From contig CM035356.1 in the NCBI GenBank assembly GCA_020137815.1, forward strand, positions 5,862,145-5,926,144: a stretch of 64,000 nucleotides of DNA. The letters are read 5' to 3'. Shown piece after piece: positions 26,209 to 49,697 of this stretch (positions within the stretch are counted from its first letter, which is position 1; every line of letters starts with the position of its first letter). Source of the DNA: Hormiphora californensis (Eukaryota > Ctenophora > Tentaculata > Cydippida > Pleurobrachiidae). The translations under genes were made by a program, and so were the position numbers. The notes below the pieces were generated by a model, which searched no databases, had not been told where the DNA came from, and was given only the letters and a program-made list of their open reading frames with translations.

Positions 26209-29121
26209 CTACTCAGAGAAGGCCTTGGAAAACAACAGTGTTTTTAGATCAGTTTTGAACCTCTGTAAAGTCCTAGATCGACGGAGCTCCCGCGGAAGAT
26301 TGTTCCATAGCTTAGGCCCTGATACACTGAAAGCCCTTTCCGTTGTTTTGTATTTGGGATGCGGAGTTTCAAGAAGAAGATCATCATAATCTGCACGAAG
26401 TGTCATTGGTTTTTTCTTCCTCTTTTCCAGAAGGCCAGTTAGGTATTCGGGTGCCAGGCCGTTCATACATTTATAGACCAAAACACAGGTTTTGAAATTG
26501 ATCCTTTCACTCACTGGTAGGAAATGTAATGCCTTACGCAACGTCGTTGTGCCTTGCCACCTCCTCTGTCCATAAATGAATCTAGCTGCTGCATTTTGTA
26601 CCTTTTGTAACTCAGCAACATTCCGTTTAGTCATCCCAGACATCAGAGAATTGCAGTAGTCTATTTTTGAATGAACTAAGCTGCATACCAATATTGTCCT
26701 AAGCTTCCGAGATAGCTTTCCAGCAATTCGCCACAGATTAACCAGAGTAGATTTACATGACCTGACCACAGCCGTGACGTGCTCATCTAAGGACAGCTTC
26801 GAGTCAAAGTACACCCCGAGGTTCTTCGCCGAACTCGTTACCAATGAGGGCCCACTATCTTCAAATAGCTGCATAGAGTCAACAGAACTACCACCTCTCG
26901 GGGACAAAATCAGTACTTCAGTCTTAGTTGGGTTAAGTTGAAGGAAGTTTGTCGTGAGCCAGGCCTGTATATCAGAGACACAGCGCCTTAACTTTTGTTC
27001 TACCTCTGAGATATCATCCGAGGAATATGCCGCATAGACCTGTGTATCATCCGCATAAAAGTGAATACCAACACCATGTCGATCAGCAATGGCTTCTAGC
27101 TCAGTCGTGTAACAAATGAACAATATCGGTCCTAAAATAGACCCCTGTGGGACTCCGATGGATAGTTCGGTAAGGGCTGACTTCATATCCCCCAACACCA
27201 CTGCAGCATTACGCCCCGTTAAGTAACTCTGAAACCAATTCAGAGTAGTCCCCTTTACTCCATACAACTTTTCTAGCCGCTTCAGAAGTATCGCATGATT
27301 CACTGTATCAAAAGCAGCACTTAAGTCTAACAACAAAAGTACTACCTTCGACTTGTCATCAGTCAGAGTCAGTAGATCATCAAAGATCCGTAAGGTGGCA
27401 GTTTCGCAACTTTTGTGTCGACGATATGCAGACTGTTTCTTCGAGAGTAAATTGTTATCCTCCAGGTGCCTTACAAACTGGTCCGCTGCGCACTTCTCTA
27501 TTAGCTTTCCAAGGAACGGAAGATTACTCACCGGTCGATAGTTCCCCAAGTCATCCGGGTCTAGATTTGCCTTCTTGATGGTTGGACGAATCAATGCCGT
27601 TTTTAAAGCCGTAGGAAAAACCCCCGATGACAAGCTATCATTAACTATTTTCGACAAGATAGGAAGTAGTTCACCGAACAGTTTTCGTACAAAGGATGTT
27701 GGTATAGGATCAAGGGTACAGTGTTTCGTGCTCATTTCCATGATGGTAGACCGAAGCACTTCATCAGAAACCGGCTCAAATTTGAAAATCGGAACAGATG
27801 ATGGTGAGTCACTTTGTGTAGTCATGGAGACAGGTTGAACGTGATTGTGGCACTTCTCCTCCATTCGTCGATAGATTTTCTCAACCTTCCCTTTAAAAGC
27901 TCCCATGAAGGTGTCAGCAAGCTTGCCTTTTTCAATGTTCCCAGGCATGACTTCAACATTTTCCCTCCCCAGAAGGTGGTTCGAAGTTTGCCAAGTAGCC
28001 CGAGGGTCATGCTGTTGTTCTTCGAGACGAGCCGCGAAGTAGTTTTCTCTTACTCCAGTCAGGATTTTATCAGTTTCCTTCTCCTGTGCTTTACAGTCCT
28101 CAAAGAAGTTGAGTATCACAACGGGGTCTGTTTTGGTCCGAAGAATTGCCCTATATTTCCTTTCTTTCCTCCTTCTTTCCCTTCTTGCCCCTTGGCAGAT
28201 CTCATAGTTCTGTGTGAACCATTTATTACTGCGAGTTTTAACCTTCCTAGTAACCACGGGCGCCCGACTATCCATAAACCCCGTCAACACCGAGATATAC
28301 AGCTCAACACACTGGTCCAGGTCATCAGGTAACTCATCACAAAGATCCGACTGAAGAATGTCTTCCCTAAGATCCTCAATGTCAAGGTCTTTCATTTTTC
28401 GGCTTGTAACTAGCTTAAACTCACTGTTAGAACTACAGCCAGCCACATTTAGAGAGAAGCTCACTAGTGAATGATCAGGAAGAGCAGGTGCCCTATAAGT
28501 TTCCAGTCCGTCCAACGCCGTAAGGTCTGCATCCCTGGTTAGTACCAAATCAAGTGTGCCACCCCTCACATGCGTAGGCCCGATAACATGTTGAGACCAT
28601 CCCTCCGACAGAATAAGCGCTTTAAACTTCTGTGTGAATCGGTCAGTATCATCTTGGAATCTAACATTAAAGTCGCCCATGACAACAGGAACGCCGCCCT
28701 TTGATACAAAGGAATTTAGATAGCTGCCAAACTCAGTTATGAAGTGAGTATAGTCATTCCCCGTGCGATAGATAACAGCAAGCCGGACTCCAACACTGCC
28801 CTTCACGAAGATCTCCAGACATTCAAAAGACTTAGTGGATGTTTTACACGTAGTAAACTTGATCTTATTCCGAATAATGAACGCCACTCCACCCCCTCGC
28901 TTCCCTTTCCTCGGTGCATTAACCAGAGTGTGCCTCCAATCCCCCACCTCCGCCGCCAGTGAAGATTCATCTAAGTTAAGCCACGTTTCAGTAAGAGCTA
29001 GAATCCCAAGTCCATTTTCGACCATCATTCCCATGACCTGATTAACCTTGTTCCGCAAGGAGAAACAGTTGCCAAGTCCAACCTTAATGGTCCTGCACCC
29101 TACCTTCCCTAAATCAGTCAC
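26209..29121 (-). CDS. LINE ORF2: AP endonuclease plus reverse transcriptase, 970 aa
   Basis: The N-terminal apurinic-type endonuclease shows TETW (44-47), GDFN (149-152) and PDHS (215-218), the usual catalytic blocks. The reverse transcriptase covers roughly residues 480-770, with NYRPVSNLPFLGKLIEK, DLSAAFDT (599-606), GVPQGSILGP (656-665) and the YADD active site (689-692). The C-terminal part has the KTRSNLWxxAGKLS-like and FLPVxERIxFK-like blocks seen in CR1/L2 proteins (here TLVNLWRIAGKLSRKL and LHFLPVSERINFKT). No stop or frameshift occurs, so it could be active. The start is 17 bases downstream of the ORF1 stop, which suggests reinitiation after ORF1. Confidence 0.95.
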   Translation of the reverse strand: MTDLGKVGCRTIKVGLGNCFSLRNKVNQVMGMMVENGLGILALTETWLNLDESSLAAEVGDWRHTLVNAPRKGKRGGGVAFIIRNKIKFTTCKTSTKSFECLEIFVKGSVGVRLAVIYRTGNDYTHFITEFGSYLNSFVSKGGVPVVMGDFNVRFQDDTDRFTQKFKALILSEGWSQHVIGPTHVRGGTLDLVLTRDADLTALDGLETYRAPALPDHSLVSFSLNVAGCSSNSEFKLVTSRKMKDLDIEDLREDILQSDLCDELPDDLDQCVELYISVLTGFMDSRAPVVTRKVKTRSNKWFTQNYEICQGARRERRRKERKYRAILRTKTDPVVILNFFEDCKAQEKETDKILTGVRENYFAARLEEQQHDPRATWQTSNHLLGRENVEVMPGNIEKGKLADTFMGAFKGKVEKIYRRMEEKCHNHVQPVSMTTQSDSPSSVPIFKFEPVSDEVLRSTIMEMSTKHCTLDPIPTSFVRKLFGELLPILSKIVNDSLSSGVFPTALKTALIRPTIKKANLDPDDLGNYRPVSNLPFLGKLIEKCAADQFVRHLEDNNLLSKKQSAYRRHKSCETATLRIFDDLLTLTDDKSKVVLLLLDLSAAFDTVNHAILLKRLEKLYGVKGTTLNWFQSYLTGRNAAVVLGDMKSALTELSIGVPQGSILGPILFICYTTELEAIADRHGVGIHFYADDTQVYAAYSSDDISEVEQKLRRCVSDIQAWLTTNFLQLNPTKTEVLILSPRGGSSVDSMQLFEDSGPSLVTSSAKNLGVYFDSKLSLDEHVTAVVRSCKSTLVNLWRIAGKLSRKLRTILVCSLVHSKIDYCNSLMSGMTKRNVAELQKVQNAAARFIYGQRRWQGTTTLRKALHFLPVSERINFKTCVLVYKCMNGLAPEYLTGLLEKRKKKPMTLRADYDDLLLETPHPKYKTTERAFSVSGPKLWNNLPRELRRSRTLQRFKTDLKTLLFSKAFSE

Positions 29122-29138
29122 ACGCCCATCTTCACCAA

Positions 29139-30257
29139 CTAGTTTTTTGCATTCCTTAGTTTAAGAAGGAAAACAGGACAGTCAGGCGAACCGGCATTGT
29201 GTGAGTTGGCATTACCCTTCAGCTTAGGGTCACTGGCATTTTTACAGTTAGTGCAACACACTCTCCCCCTGTTCTTACAATCCTTTGTCTTGTGGCCTTC
29301 CGCACAGAACATACATGTAGCCTGTGGTTGCTCGCATTCCCACGCTTTGTGGCCAAATTTCTGGCAACGGTAGCACTGTGGAATATAGTACCGATCTTCC
29401 ACCCTACAGGAAACATTTCTAACGAAAAGTTTTCCTCCCTTTACCAACAAGTCCCGAAGAGCGCAAGAAACTCTCAACCCCACGTTAACCCGTTCTCTCG
29501 CTCTCGATTTCCCAACATAGACAACCTCCAAAGTATGCCCCTGGTCTATTAGAGAGCTCACCTTAGAGTTCTTCATCCGAATCATCTCAACTATGGCACT
29601 ATCCAAATCACTCCGGCCCATATCAACTGGAAATTCTTCCACGGGAAGTGGAAAGTCCTTAACCGTAACCTTAGGCAGTTTAATAGATGTCTTATAGGTC
29701 GCTGCCTCGGGAAGAACTGCCTTAAGCTGACTCTCAGCAGATTGAAGCATGTCCTGATCAGGTAAGGCAATTATTACATCGCCATTGGCCTCCGCCCTCA
29801 TGAAGGACACAGGTGTCTCCTTTAGAGCCTCAGAAGCTCGTTTTACAGCCGTATCTCCCGCATTACTAATCGTAATTTTTGCAGCAGGTTTCTTAAGAAC
29901 TTCAGCAAATGACCCACCGAGATTCTCACCAAGACTCGCCCTTAACCCCACTCCATCACCCCGACGTAAGTCCATTTCTCCAACAAGTTTTTCTACTATG
30001 AAATCAGCGTGCTTACCAAGCTCACTCACAACACATCGAGCAATCTCCTCTCCACTAGCCCCGGTCTGCCCAAACCCCTTAGCCTTCCCGCTATCCACCG
30101 AATCAAAACACGGGGGGCATAGCCAGCATAATCCCACGAGTTTACTTACTTCGACGGGTACGGGCGGATCAGCATCATCTCGCTCCTCTTTGCACATCAA
30201 ACATACCATCTTCTCTGTAACTGCTATCTCTGCAGCCGCCTTTCTCGTTATTGTCAT
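29139..30257 (-). CDS. LINE ORF1: zinc-knuckle nucleic-acid-binding protein, 372 aa
   Basis: Near the N-terminus, paired cysteines (CLMCKEE, then CWLCPPC) look like a PHD-type finger. The C-terminal third has CCHC knuckles: CYRCQKFGHKAWEC fits C-x2-C-x4-H-x4-C, followed by CMFCAEGHKTKDC and a further cysteine cluster ending SPDC. This layout is typical of ORF1 in CR1-like and related elements, where it binds the element RNA. The middle segment has no motif I recognise. The frame is intact from its first methionine to the stop. Confidence 0.85.
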   Translation of the reverse strand: MTITRKAAAEIAVTEKMVCLMCKEERDDADPPVPVEVSKLVGLCWLCPPCFDSVDSGKAKGFGQTGASGEEIARCVVSELGKHADFIVEKLVGEMDLRRGDGVGLRASLGENLGGSFAEVLKKPAAKITISNAGDTAVKRASEALKETPVSFMRAEANGDVIIALPDQDMLQSAESQLKAVLPEAATYKTSIKLPKVTVKDFPLPVEEFPVDMGRSDLDSAIVEMIRMKNSKVSSLIDQGHTLEVVYVGKSRARERVNVGLRVSCALRDLLVKGGKLFVRNVSCRVEDRYYIPQCYRCQKFGHKAWECEQPQATCMFCAEGHKTKDCKNRGRVCCTNCKNASDPKLKGNANSHNAGSPDCPVFLLKLRNAKN

Positions 30258-31134
30258 CGTCTAGATGGGGAATTGAGGTGCCTCACGACAACCTCAAATT
30301 AATTTGTTTAAAGTAGTGTTGAAAAGTTTGAAAAGATTAACTTAGCGTGTCTTTGAGACGTAGAGAGAACGACGGGGGTCAGATAGGTGTAAAAGAAGGA
30401 AAAGACAAAACAATAAATCAATTCATCCTCGGATCAATGTAAAAGGGTCGGAGACAAAAACTAAAAATCGCAAACAAAGATCTGGAAATTTTTGATTTCT
30501 GAGTTTGAATTTTTCGAGCGCGGCGCGGCAAAAACGTAATCTTCACTTTTGCGCGCATTTATATTTGCAGCGTATTATGGCTAAAATTGCGTGTGCCAAC
30601 TCACATAAATAAAGATGCTATCATTTATCAAAAAGGAAAGCTAGGCGACCTGGATAGGTCTAATTTCGGGGTACTGATTTCTCTGCAGCATGGCCTGGTG
30701 TTTGTTATGGCAACGCCAACACCGTCGGCCGTCACCAATTTAGTAAATTATTTACTTGATCTTGAGTCAAGATCAAGATTCTTGACACCTAGCCTGTACT
30801 TGTAGCTGTAAGCGTATGGCGGCGCCATAGTCCATACTCCATACCCCCATTTGATTCTCAAATTGCTTGTTGAGTAACAACAAATTGCAGCTTGGCACCA
30901 GTAAAATACCTGCACTCGATATGACTAAAGTAAATGGTGTCAGAATTCAGAGCATTGGCGGAGCACTCAGCACACGAGAACCGTGGTCAGAGCATTGTCC
31001 TGACAGTGTGACAGTGTGACTGTCAGTGTCAACTGTCAGCCCAATGCTCTGACTGCCACTTTGCAGTCTCTCAAGTGAAGTGTGAACTTCTACCAGTACC
31101 AATTAGAATAGTTTGGTGGTGGATAACTATAAGA

Positions 31135-31215
31135 CAGCTCAGCGCTAGACCAGGATCGAACCCGTGACCTAGTGGTGACTAGTAGTGCGTGAGAGGCAGT
31201 TATTCTCCTACTTCA
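31135..31215 (-). repeat. possible tRNA-derived SINE fragment
   Basis: On the minus strand the sequence GGGTTCGATCC matches the RNA polymerase III B box, and the preceding 50 bases are tRNA-like in layout. I could not find a convincing A box or a full cloverleaf. A similar GTTCGATCC segment is at about 60505-60515. Confidence 0.3.
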
Positions 31216-31643
31216 AGTTGTATTCTCTGAGTTATTCCTTTACTGTATGGCGGCGCCATACCCCATTTGATTCTCAGATGGGTCGCGGCGCCAGACAGTT
31301 GCTTTACAAGATAAACACATGATATAAGATTTGACAAAATAATAAGAATACACGTGAAATTAAAAATTACCTTGCTCACATAACTCTAAAAGTTAAAGTA
31401 GAACAGGCCTGGACTAACTAGAGAGAGAGAGAGAGAGAAAGAAAGAGATAAACTGAATTAATCGTTCTTCATAATCAAAAATTATAATTAATTATCATCA
31501 AATATTTCTATGGTCCTAATTATACAGAATTTTCCTAATTAGATCACGATAGATAGGTAATTAGCTAAATGTAAGGCGCGTAATTTGCTAGGATATACAG
31601 TTGAAGCTATAGCGGGCAAAATATCAGTATGACTATGTATTAT

Positions 31644-31783
31644 CAGTCGGACCCCAGTTTACCGGGAGGATAAACTTCCCCCGATGTAGGAAATTGACCG
31701 TATTTGATGCCGATTTACCGGGCACTTCGATATACCGGGCAAAATCCTTTCCTCGAACATCCCGGTAAATCGGGGTCTGACTG
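31644..31783. mobile_element. 140-bp pogo/Tigger-like MITE
   Basis: CAGTCGGACCCC at the left and CGGGGTCTGACTG at the right, with TA on the right side; the left flank reads TAT, so one base is extra or changed there. The inside repeats the CCGATATACCGGGC motif. Confidence 0.8.
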
Positions 31784-32211
31784 TACTAAATATCTAAATA
31801 TGCTCATACCATCTCAAGGCTGTTTGATACTGACTCATAATCACAAAATATATAGAATGCTTGTGACATATCCTAAAGCCGAAACCACGGAAACTAAATA
31901 TCACACTTTTCATATTTCCTATCACAGTATCACACACTTCCTAATTCATAGTCGGGACTTCCATGTTCCATAGTGATACATAAGCGTGGTAGAGGAATGC
32001 ACTATATTCATTCAGAAAGAGCAACGTATAAACTCATGACCAGGGGATCTATATAACTAAAATTATCACACAGTTTCTAATATCTTGTGACAGTGTCCAC
32101 TAGATACACATGATAACCTAAATTGACACATGATAAACATGTTCCTCTCATGATTCTCCACATTGTTGAGTAAGGGATGAACAACATCTTCAACTTCTCG
32201 TTAGGTGATCA

Positions 32212-43882
<11,671 letters not shown>

Positions 43883-44339
43883 CCTGAATAGGGACAATCC
43901 TTTAAGGTTTGGGATAGAACTAATCATAATGATAATGATTTGGGGTAAGGGGTTTTGTTATACTGCACAGGCAGAACAGGGCTAGGGCAGCTACAAGCTG
44001 ACTCTGACATACTGCTCCATATAAGAGCGGCACGCCTCAAGCACAATTATCGAGATCTACAACTTTTTGTTTTACTGCATCTGATCCTAGTAAACAAAAA
44101 AAGTAATCGCAGCCGCTTAAAGTAGTTGCTTTGAAAATCGCAAGTCAGTCATGTGGCCCCCAAATTTGATTGCTTTTTCGCACTGACCTACAAAATTTCA
44201 GAACGACGATACTAGGGTACGCGTTTAAGGAAATTTGCAGTATATTGCTAGTAAATATTCCTAGGGATTTCAACAGGAAATTTTAAAAAATTAAAAATTG
44301 AAACCCTCAGTAATTCCCATCAGCCCAATCTGGGGTAGT

Positions 44340-45720
44340 GGGGGCATTTTCTTGTGTTTGGGTTTACCTCTTTCCCTTTTTCGCGAAAAGGGCTTTAATT
44401 AAACGGGAAAAAAAGGACGAAAAAAAAAGTTGGGGGAAAGGGTTGTTGTTTTAAAAGGGTTGAAGTACTTAAAACCCTCTAATTGAAAAATTAACCCTTT
44501 ATGTCATCCATTCTCTCTTCTCCTCTCTCTCTCTCTCTCCTCTCTCTCCCCTTCTCTCCTTCTTCTTTCTCCTCTCTCCCTCCAGCTCTCTAAAAAAAAG
44601 AAACCCTCTACCTCCCAAGCGCGGGTCTCCAAAAGGGCCCCTCTCAAACCCGGGGGGGGGGGGGGGATGCTATATATTAACTCTATTTCTCGCAGACAAA
44701 GGGGCCCCTTAATCAGCAGCACGGGCGAGAATTTTGTAAATTCGGAAAAGTGTAAAAAAAAACAATAGTAAAGTGACAAAAACTCCCACAGCTGGCGATG
44801 ATGTGAAAAGTGGAGCATATAGTAACGACAACAAAATTTCAAGGACAATAAAAGTTAACGGGCTGTCAAAGTAGAACAAGAAATAAAAGAGTTACTTTAT
44901 AAAACATTTATAGCTGTAAAATACTACCACAATAAGCTAACAACACATCCAGTGAATTTCAACGCCCCCCAACCTGAATTTTATTATCCCGGAGTAGCCC
45001 GTTCAAGTCACTGTTTCAAACGATACTCGAGAGAGGGAGTTATTCTCACGTGTTACATCGTATAATACAATCACTGTCACTTTTAGCGAACAACCAACCG
45101 TTCTACAATTTGCGAAAGCAAGGAGGGAGAGAGAGAGAGAGAGAAGGGGAGAGGGGGAGAGAGAGGGGGAGAGAAGAGAGAAGGGGGGCGAGCGAGGATA
45201 GAGAGAGAGAGAAAACAGCGAATGGGAGGGGAAAAAAAAGTCTCAAGTCTGAGCTGCACTCCCTCTTTTCTTTTCATTTATGATAAAAACAAACATTTTG
45301 GGGGGAAAAAAAAGAAGAGAAAATCGTACGAAAAAAGGGTGACAAATTGATGACTCTCTCCCCGAGAGAGCCCCGGGGTTTCAATTTTTTTTCTTTTTTC
45401 TTGGGGTTTCTTCATTTTCCCCCCCCCTTTTTTTTCCCCCCCGGTCTTTTCTCTTCCCCCCCCCCTTTTTTCTTCTCTCTTCTCTCTCTCTTTTCCCCCT
45501 CTGTTTTTCTTTCCCTCTCCTTATAAACTTTTCGTGGTTCCCCTTCCAAAAACCAATTTTTTTGATTGAAAATTTAGAAAAAAGGGGGAAGGAGGGGGAG
45601 AGAGAGAAAAGGGGAAAAGGGATAGAGAGAGGAAAAGAGAGAGGAAAAGAGGGAGAGGGAGGAGGAAAAAAGGGGGGGGAAAGACACCTCTCTCAACTTT
45701 TTTAATTAAAACAAATTTAA
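44340..45720. other. homopolymer-rich, probably low-quality sequence
   Basis: Long runs of a single base of every kind (for example G14 near 44650, C-runs and A-runs around 45360-45480) follow one another with almost no complex sequence. This is the pattern of poor base calls or over-called homopolymers rather than a known repeat. Confidence 0.45.
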
Positions 45721-45989
45721 AACCAGTGTCAAATTCCCCCCAAAAAATTTTAAGCTAGAACAAAAACAACCCCTTGACATATGTAAAAGCGGATCCTTCT
45801 ACCTCGTTGGTAACGAAGTTACCCCTCCCTTGCCGGAGCGCGAAGCGTGCCAAACGAAGGCCGCGAAGTGTGAGGTGTCTTGGATACCAATCTACCTCGG
45901 AACCAATTCTCCATAACTGCAAATCACTCGAGCCTCTCTCAACAAATTAAAAAGGACTGGAACATCGACCCATTGTCGAAAGGCCGTAC

Positions 45990-46442
45990 AGTGTCGTGAC
46001 TATTATATCAGCTATTTGGGCAAGCACGGGGTCTACTATAATAACAGTGTCGGCGACTATTTGAGCCACCTATTTGAGCCATCTATTTGAGCCAGCTATT
46101 TGAGCCAGCACGGGGTCTACTATAATAACAGTGTCGGTGACTATTTGAGCCATCTATTTGAGCCAGCACGGGGTCTACTATAACAGTGTCGTGACTATTA
46201 TATCAGCTATTTGAGCCAGCACGGGGTCTACTATAACAGTGTCGGTGACTATTTGAGCCACCTATTTGAGCCAGCTATTTGAGCCATCTATTTGAGCCAG
46301 CACGGGGTCTACTATAATAACAGTGTCGGTGACTATTTGAGCCATCTATTTGAGCCAGCACGGGGTCTACTATAACAGTGTCGTGACTATTATATCAGCT
46401 ATTTGAGCCAGCACGGGGTCTACTATAACAGTGTCGGTGACT
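45990..46442. repeat. compound minisatellite, GCACGGGGTCTACTATAAC plus CTATTTGAGCCA units
   Basis: Five to six copies of a block with CACGGGGTCTACTATAA and CAGTGTCGGTGACTATT, with a variable number of 13-bp CTATTTGAGCCAG spacers between them. A higher-order arrangement: blocks of roughly 150-190 bp recur nearly unchanged. Confidence 0.9.
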
Positions 46443-48039
46443 ATGCAGCAGCCCATATCAAATATTGCGACAAGAAATGCGACTATTGCAAATCAATTTG
46501 CCAGCCCTACTGCTGATCACATGCACCCAAACAGCTTGAAATGCCACGTGTGTGTGTGTATCTTTAGTGTTTACTTGCGTGGGCACAAAAAGTGGGAACA
46601 CAGGAATGTACGTGAAAGATGCGCAGTCCAAAAATGTACAACCCCCATTTAATTTGGGGCAGACTTGCCAGTTGCCAGTATATAAAGCTGATCTATATTA
46701 TTTTAAATCTGAATATCATAGGATCGCTCTGACATGGAATGATTTCATAAATAATCTATAGGGCTCGGGATATATAAGTTATCATTCCCGGGAAAGGTAG
46801 CAAGAGATGATACTTTGAAAACTGAAAATATTCAGTTTTAGAGAAGCATAGAGAGGAGTGAGTGATAGAGGGTGAGAGAGAAACTAAAAAAGTTCAGTTA
46901 GAGACAGATAGGGGATATGAAATGAAAGAATGGGTAAGCAAGAGGGGATAGATCGAAGGCCGGATAAAAAATTATCAGCCCTATTGCCATATAATATCGT
47001 CTATCTATAGCTATAGGGATGGAATATTGGAATGAAAACTTTAAATTGGATTAATTGCAATCTGATCGTGTAATCCGGTCTATTCAATCATGATTAACTC
47101 CACGCTGCATTCTATATTAATTTAAACAACAATTATACTAGATTTAATTGGGTAACTTAATGGGACCAGTGTTGTCGAAATGTCGCAAGATATAAGTAGG
47201 AAACAGTAGAAACCTACTGTATGTTTGAGCAATATGTGTGAACAATATTTTGGCGGGAAAAAGTCGAACAGACACTACCTTATACTGTACCCTCCACCGT
47301 TCAACTAGTCAGTCCTGACTTTCTAGGTGGGGACACACCTTTATCAATTGGAACTGTAGTCCACCTGTCATCGGTAGATCAGTGGTCGTGGAGTTAAGAT
47401 AAGAACTGAATAAAAGTAAATAATAAATGGACAAGATCACTCTTTCTGGAGAACGTTTGCTTAAAACGAATTAGTTGTAAATTTGCGCATAACAACAAAT
47501 CTAAAAGCTTATTCTAATAACAAAATATCCAGACCTATGTATGTACCAATAGTACCAAAGAATCTCTAAAGAACAAATTTCTTCCCTCTCTATCTCTCTC
47601 TCTCATCTCTCTCTTCTCTCTCTCTCCTCAGCCTCTCTCTCCTCTCCGTCGCCTCTGTCTCATGCTTCTCTCTCTCTGGCTTCCGTCTGCTCTCTCTCTT
47701 TTTTTCCCTTGCGCCTCTTTTGCCACTCTCTGTGTAAGGTCGATTTCTCTCCTATTTCTTACCTCGACTTTGTCATCGATTTTGGTTGTTGGAGAGGAAG
47801 TGAGGGAGATAGATATGTCTACAGTGAGAAGATAGTAGATAGCATGGCGAGATATTAGAGAATAGAGGGGGGAGAAAGATAGAGGGGGAGGAAGATAGAT
47901 AGAGAAGGTGCGGAGAAGCATCACAACGGACTTTAAACACAAAATCTGTTTGTCGTGATAACCGACAAACGAAACGGGTTACTAATAACACCTAACCAAA
48001 CAGCAACTAGCATAAACATTCCGATAACACCAAATGGGG

Positions 48040-48110
48040 CTGTCTGGCGGCGCCAACCCGATTTGAACACACTGAGAATCAAAACGGGGTTGCATGGGCG
48101 GCGCCAGAAA
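48040..48110. repeat. inverted repeat with GGCGGCGCC tips
   Basis: CTGGCGGCGCCAACCCGATT faces a reversed copy ending GGCGGCGCCAG. Related copies are at about 30816, 31238 and 59982-60040, so it is a small repeated family. Confidence 0.6.
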
Positions 48111-48349
48111 GAATTGATGCTACTTGGGTCTTGCAGGCCCTAATCTAGTAACGACAAGTTTTAGAAAAGTTTTGTTTTGAACTGGGGCCTCTAGGCGCTA
48201 CTATTGGAATATATCGTGGCCCAGATTTTATAACTGCTATACACATTTTAACACAACGATTTCCTTTACAAACGGCTCTTACAAAATAGCGTAAGCATAT
48301 CTGGATCCGGTTAGGTGAAACACTTTTTGTTTATGCTTACAATTTATGT

Positions 48350-48354
<5 letters not shown>

Positions 48355-48384
<30 letters not shown>

Positions 48385-48968
48385 ATGAAGACGAGAGAAA
48401 GTGATTATAGAATAATCGCCCAAATAGATTTCAAATAAGGGGCATTATTTGGAAAATAAGGGACGGCCCAAGATATGAAGACCTCAAGAAATTTAGAGCG
48501 AAAGAGAGGGGAGAATAATGTTTTAAAAAGGGCCATACTACTTTTTAGGTATACCCGCGGCACGATCTATGCTTTGTACCGCACCGAACCGTCGCTAGTT
48601 AACTATTTAGATGGTGGGTAATCCTTCTAGAGGTTAACTGCAGCACCCCTCCCCCTGTTTGATGTTTATATGTACAAGTAAGATTCGGTAAAAAAAATTT
48701 CTTCTTATATTCTCGTTTGAAGATTTGGAACAAAAACTCACAATAAAAGAAATATGCAACGAAAACATTATAATCCAAGTAAAAAACAAAGTAGTAGCTA
48801 CTAGATCTCACGTGACATTTGGCACGTGTATTAAATGAAAGAACGGAGGCAACGCAAATTATATCGGGACCGGTGGACAAGGGGGCGAAATTTCATTGGC
48901 TCGCTGCTAGATAGTCATGTGACCGATTGCAAGAAAATCAAACTGAAAACGCCTTTGTGTCAACTTGG

Positions 48969-49059
<91 letters not shown>

Positions 49060-49233
49060 GGGGGGGGTGGAAATCAAGAATTCGGTGAAGAAGCGTGAGC
49101 TCACACGCGCCTAAAGCTACTATATTTCTCCCCTCCCCCTCTTCTCTCAATCAAATCAATGTTAAATTAACAACACAATCGGTTAGAACAAAAAGAGAAA
49201 AAACGGTGCAAGAGAGAGAGGAAGAGAGAGAGC

Positions 49234-49307
<74 letters not shown>

Positions 49308-49315
49308 GAGAACAT
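48355..49315. repeat. three (GA)n tracts
   Basis: Runs at 48354-48381, 48968-49054 and 49207-49312. The second ends in a nine-base G run. Confidence 0.9.
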
Positions 49316-49612
49316 AGAGAGAGTTATCAGGTAAGAAGAGATAGATTTAGAAGAAAGATAGGACACTAATATAGAGCGAGAAAAAGAAAGAGAGGTGATT
49401 TGAAAAGATGAATGCTCGAAAACATCCGAACAATTTCATGATTACCTAAAACGTTTCAAGATATCTACAAAGATCTCAAGTTGGCGTTAAACTTGGCGGC
49501 GGTCTGTTTAGGAATCAGGAAATAACGATCAACCTTGAGTATCTCGCCGGTCGATCAGCAGTCCATATTTTGGCCCTAATTTTTTGGCCCTATAATATAG
49601 ATTTTCAAATAG

Positions 49613-49697
49613 TCTTTCAAATTTGTTTTTATTGATTTACAAGTTGTCAATATAGTATATTGACAACTTGTAAATCAATAAAAACAAATTTGAAAGA
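49613..49697. repeat. 85-bp near-perfect palindrome
   Basis: TCTTTCAAATTTGTTTTTATT and its complement form arms of about 41 bp meeting at TATAGTATA with almost no loop. It would extrude as a cruciform or fold into a long hairpin RNA. No target duplication is visible. Confidence 0.85.

Larger units (their letters stand above)
25960..30590 (-). mobile_element. CR1/L2-group non-LTR retrotransposon, apparently full-length coding
   Basis: Two open frames in order on the minus strand (ORF1 29139-30257, ORF2 26209-29121) are both uninterrupted. The outer ends are estimates: a GC-rich segment near 30515-30590 looks like the 5' end, and no poly-A tail was found on the 3' side, as is usual for CR1/L2 elements that end in short repeats. 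It sits between the KH gene and the zinc-finger gene, in the same orientation as both. Confidence 0.85.
30591..32211. other. DNA between the LINE and the zinc-finger gene; repeats only
   Basis: Holds two copies of a GGCGGCGCCAT motif (near 30816 and 31238), an inverted repeat built on GTCAGAGCATTG and CAATGCTCTGAC (about 30985-31060; relatives near 59840 and 61780), a tRNA-like B-box segment, a short GA run (31420-31440) and one pogo-like MITE. The 3' UTR of the zinc-finger gene must lie at its right edge. Confidence 0.5.

Noticed and set aside
26147-30264. Plus-strand open frames of 60-172 aa over the retrotransposon
   Set aside because: They are antisense shadows of ORF1 and ORF2, with no domains.
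46431-46652. 73-aa frame with several cysteines and histidines as a zinc-finger exon
   Set aside because: The cysteine/histidine spacing fits no finger, its start is inside a minisatellite and splice sites are missing.
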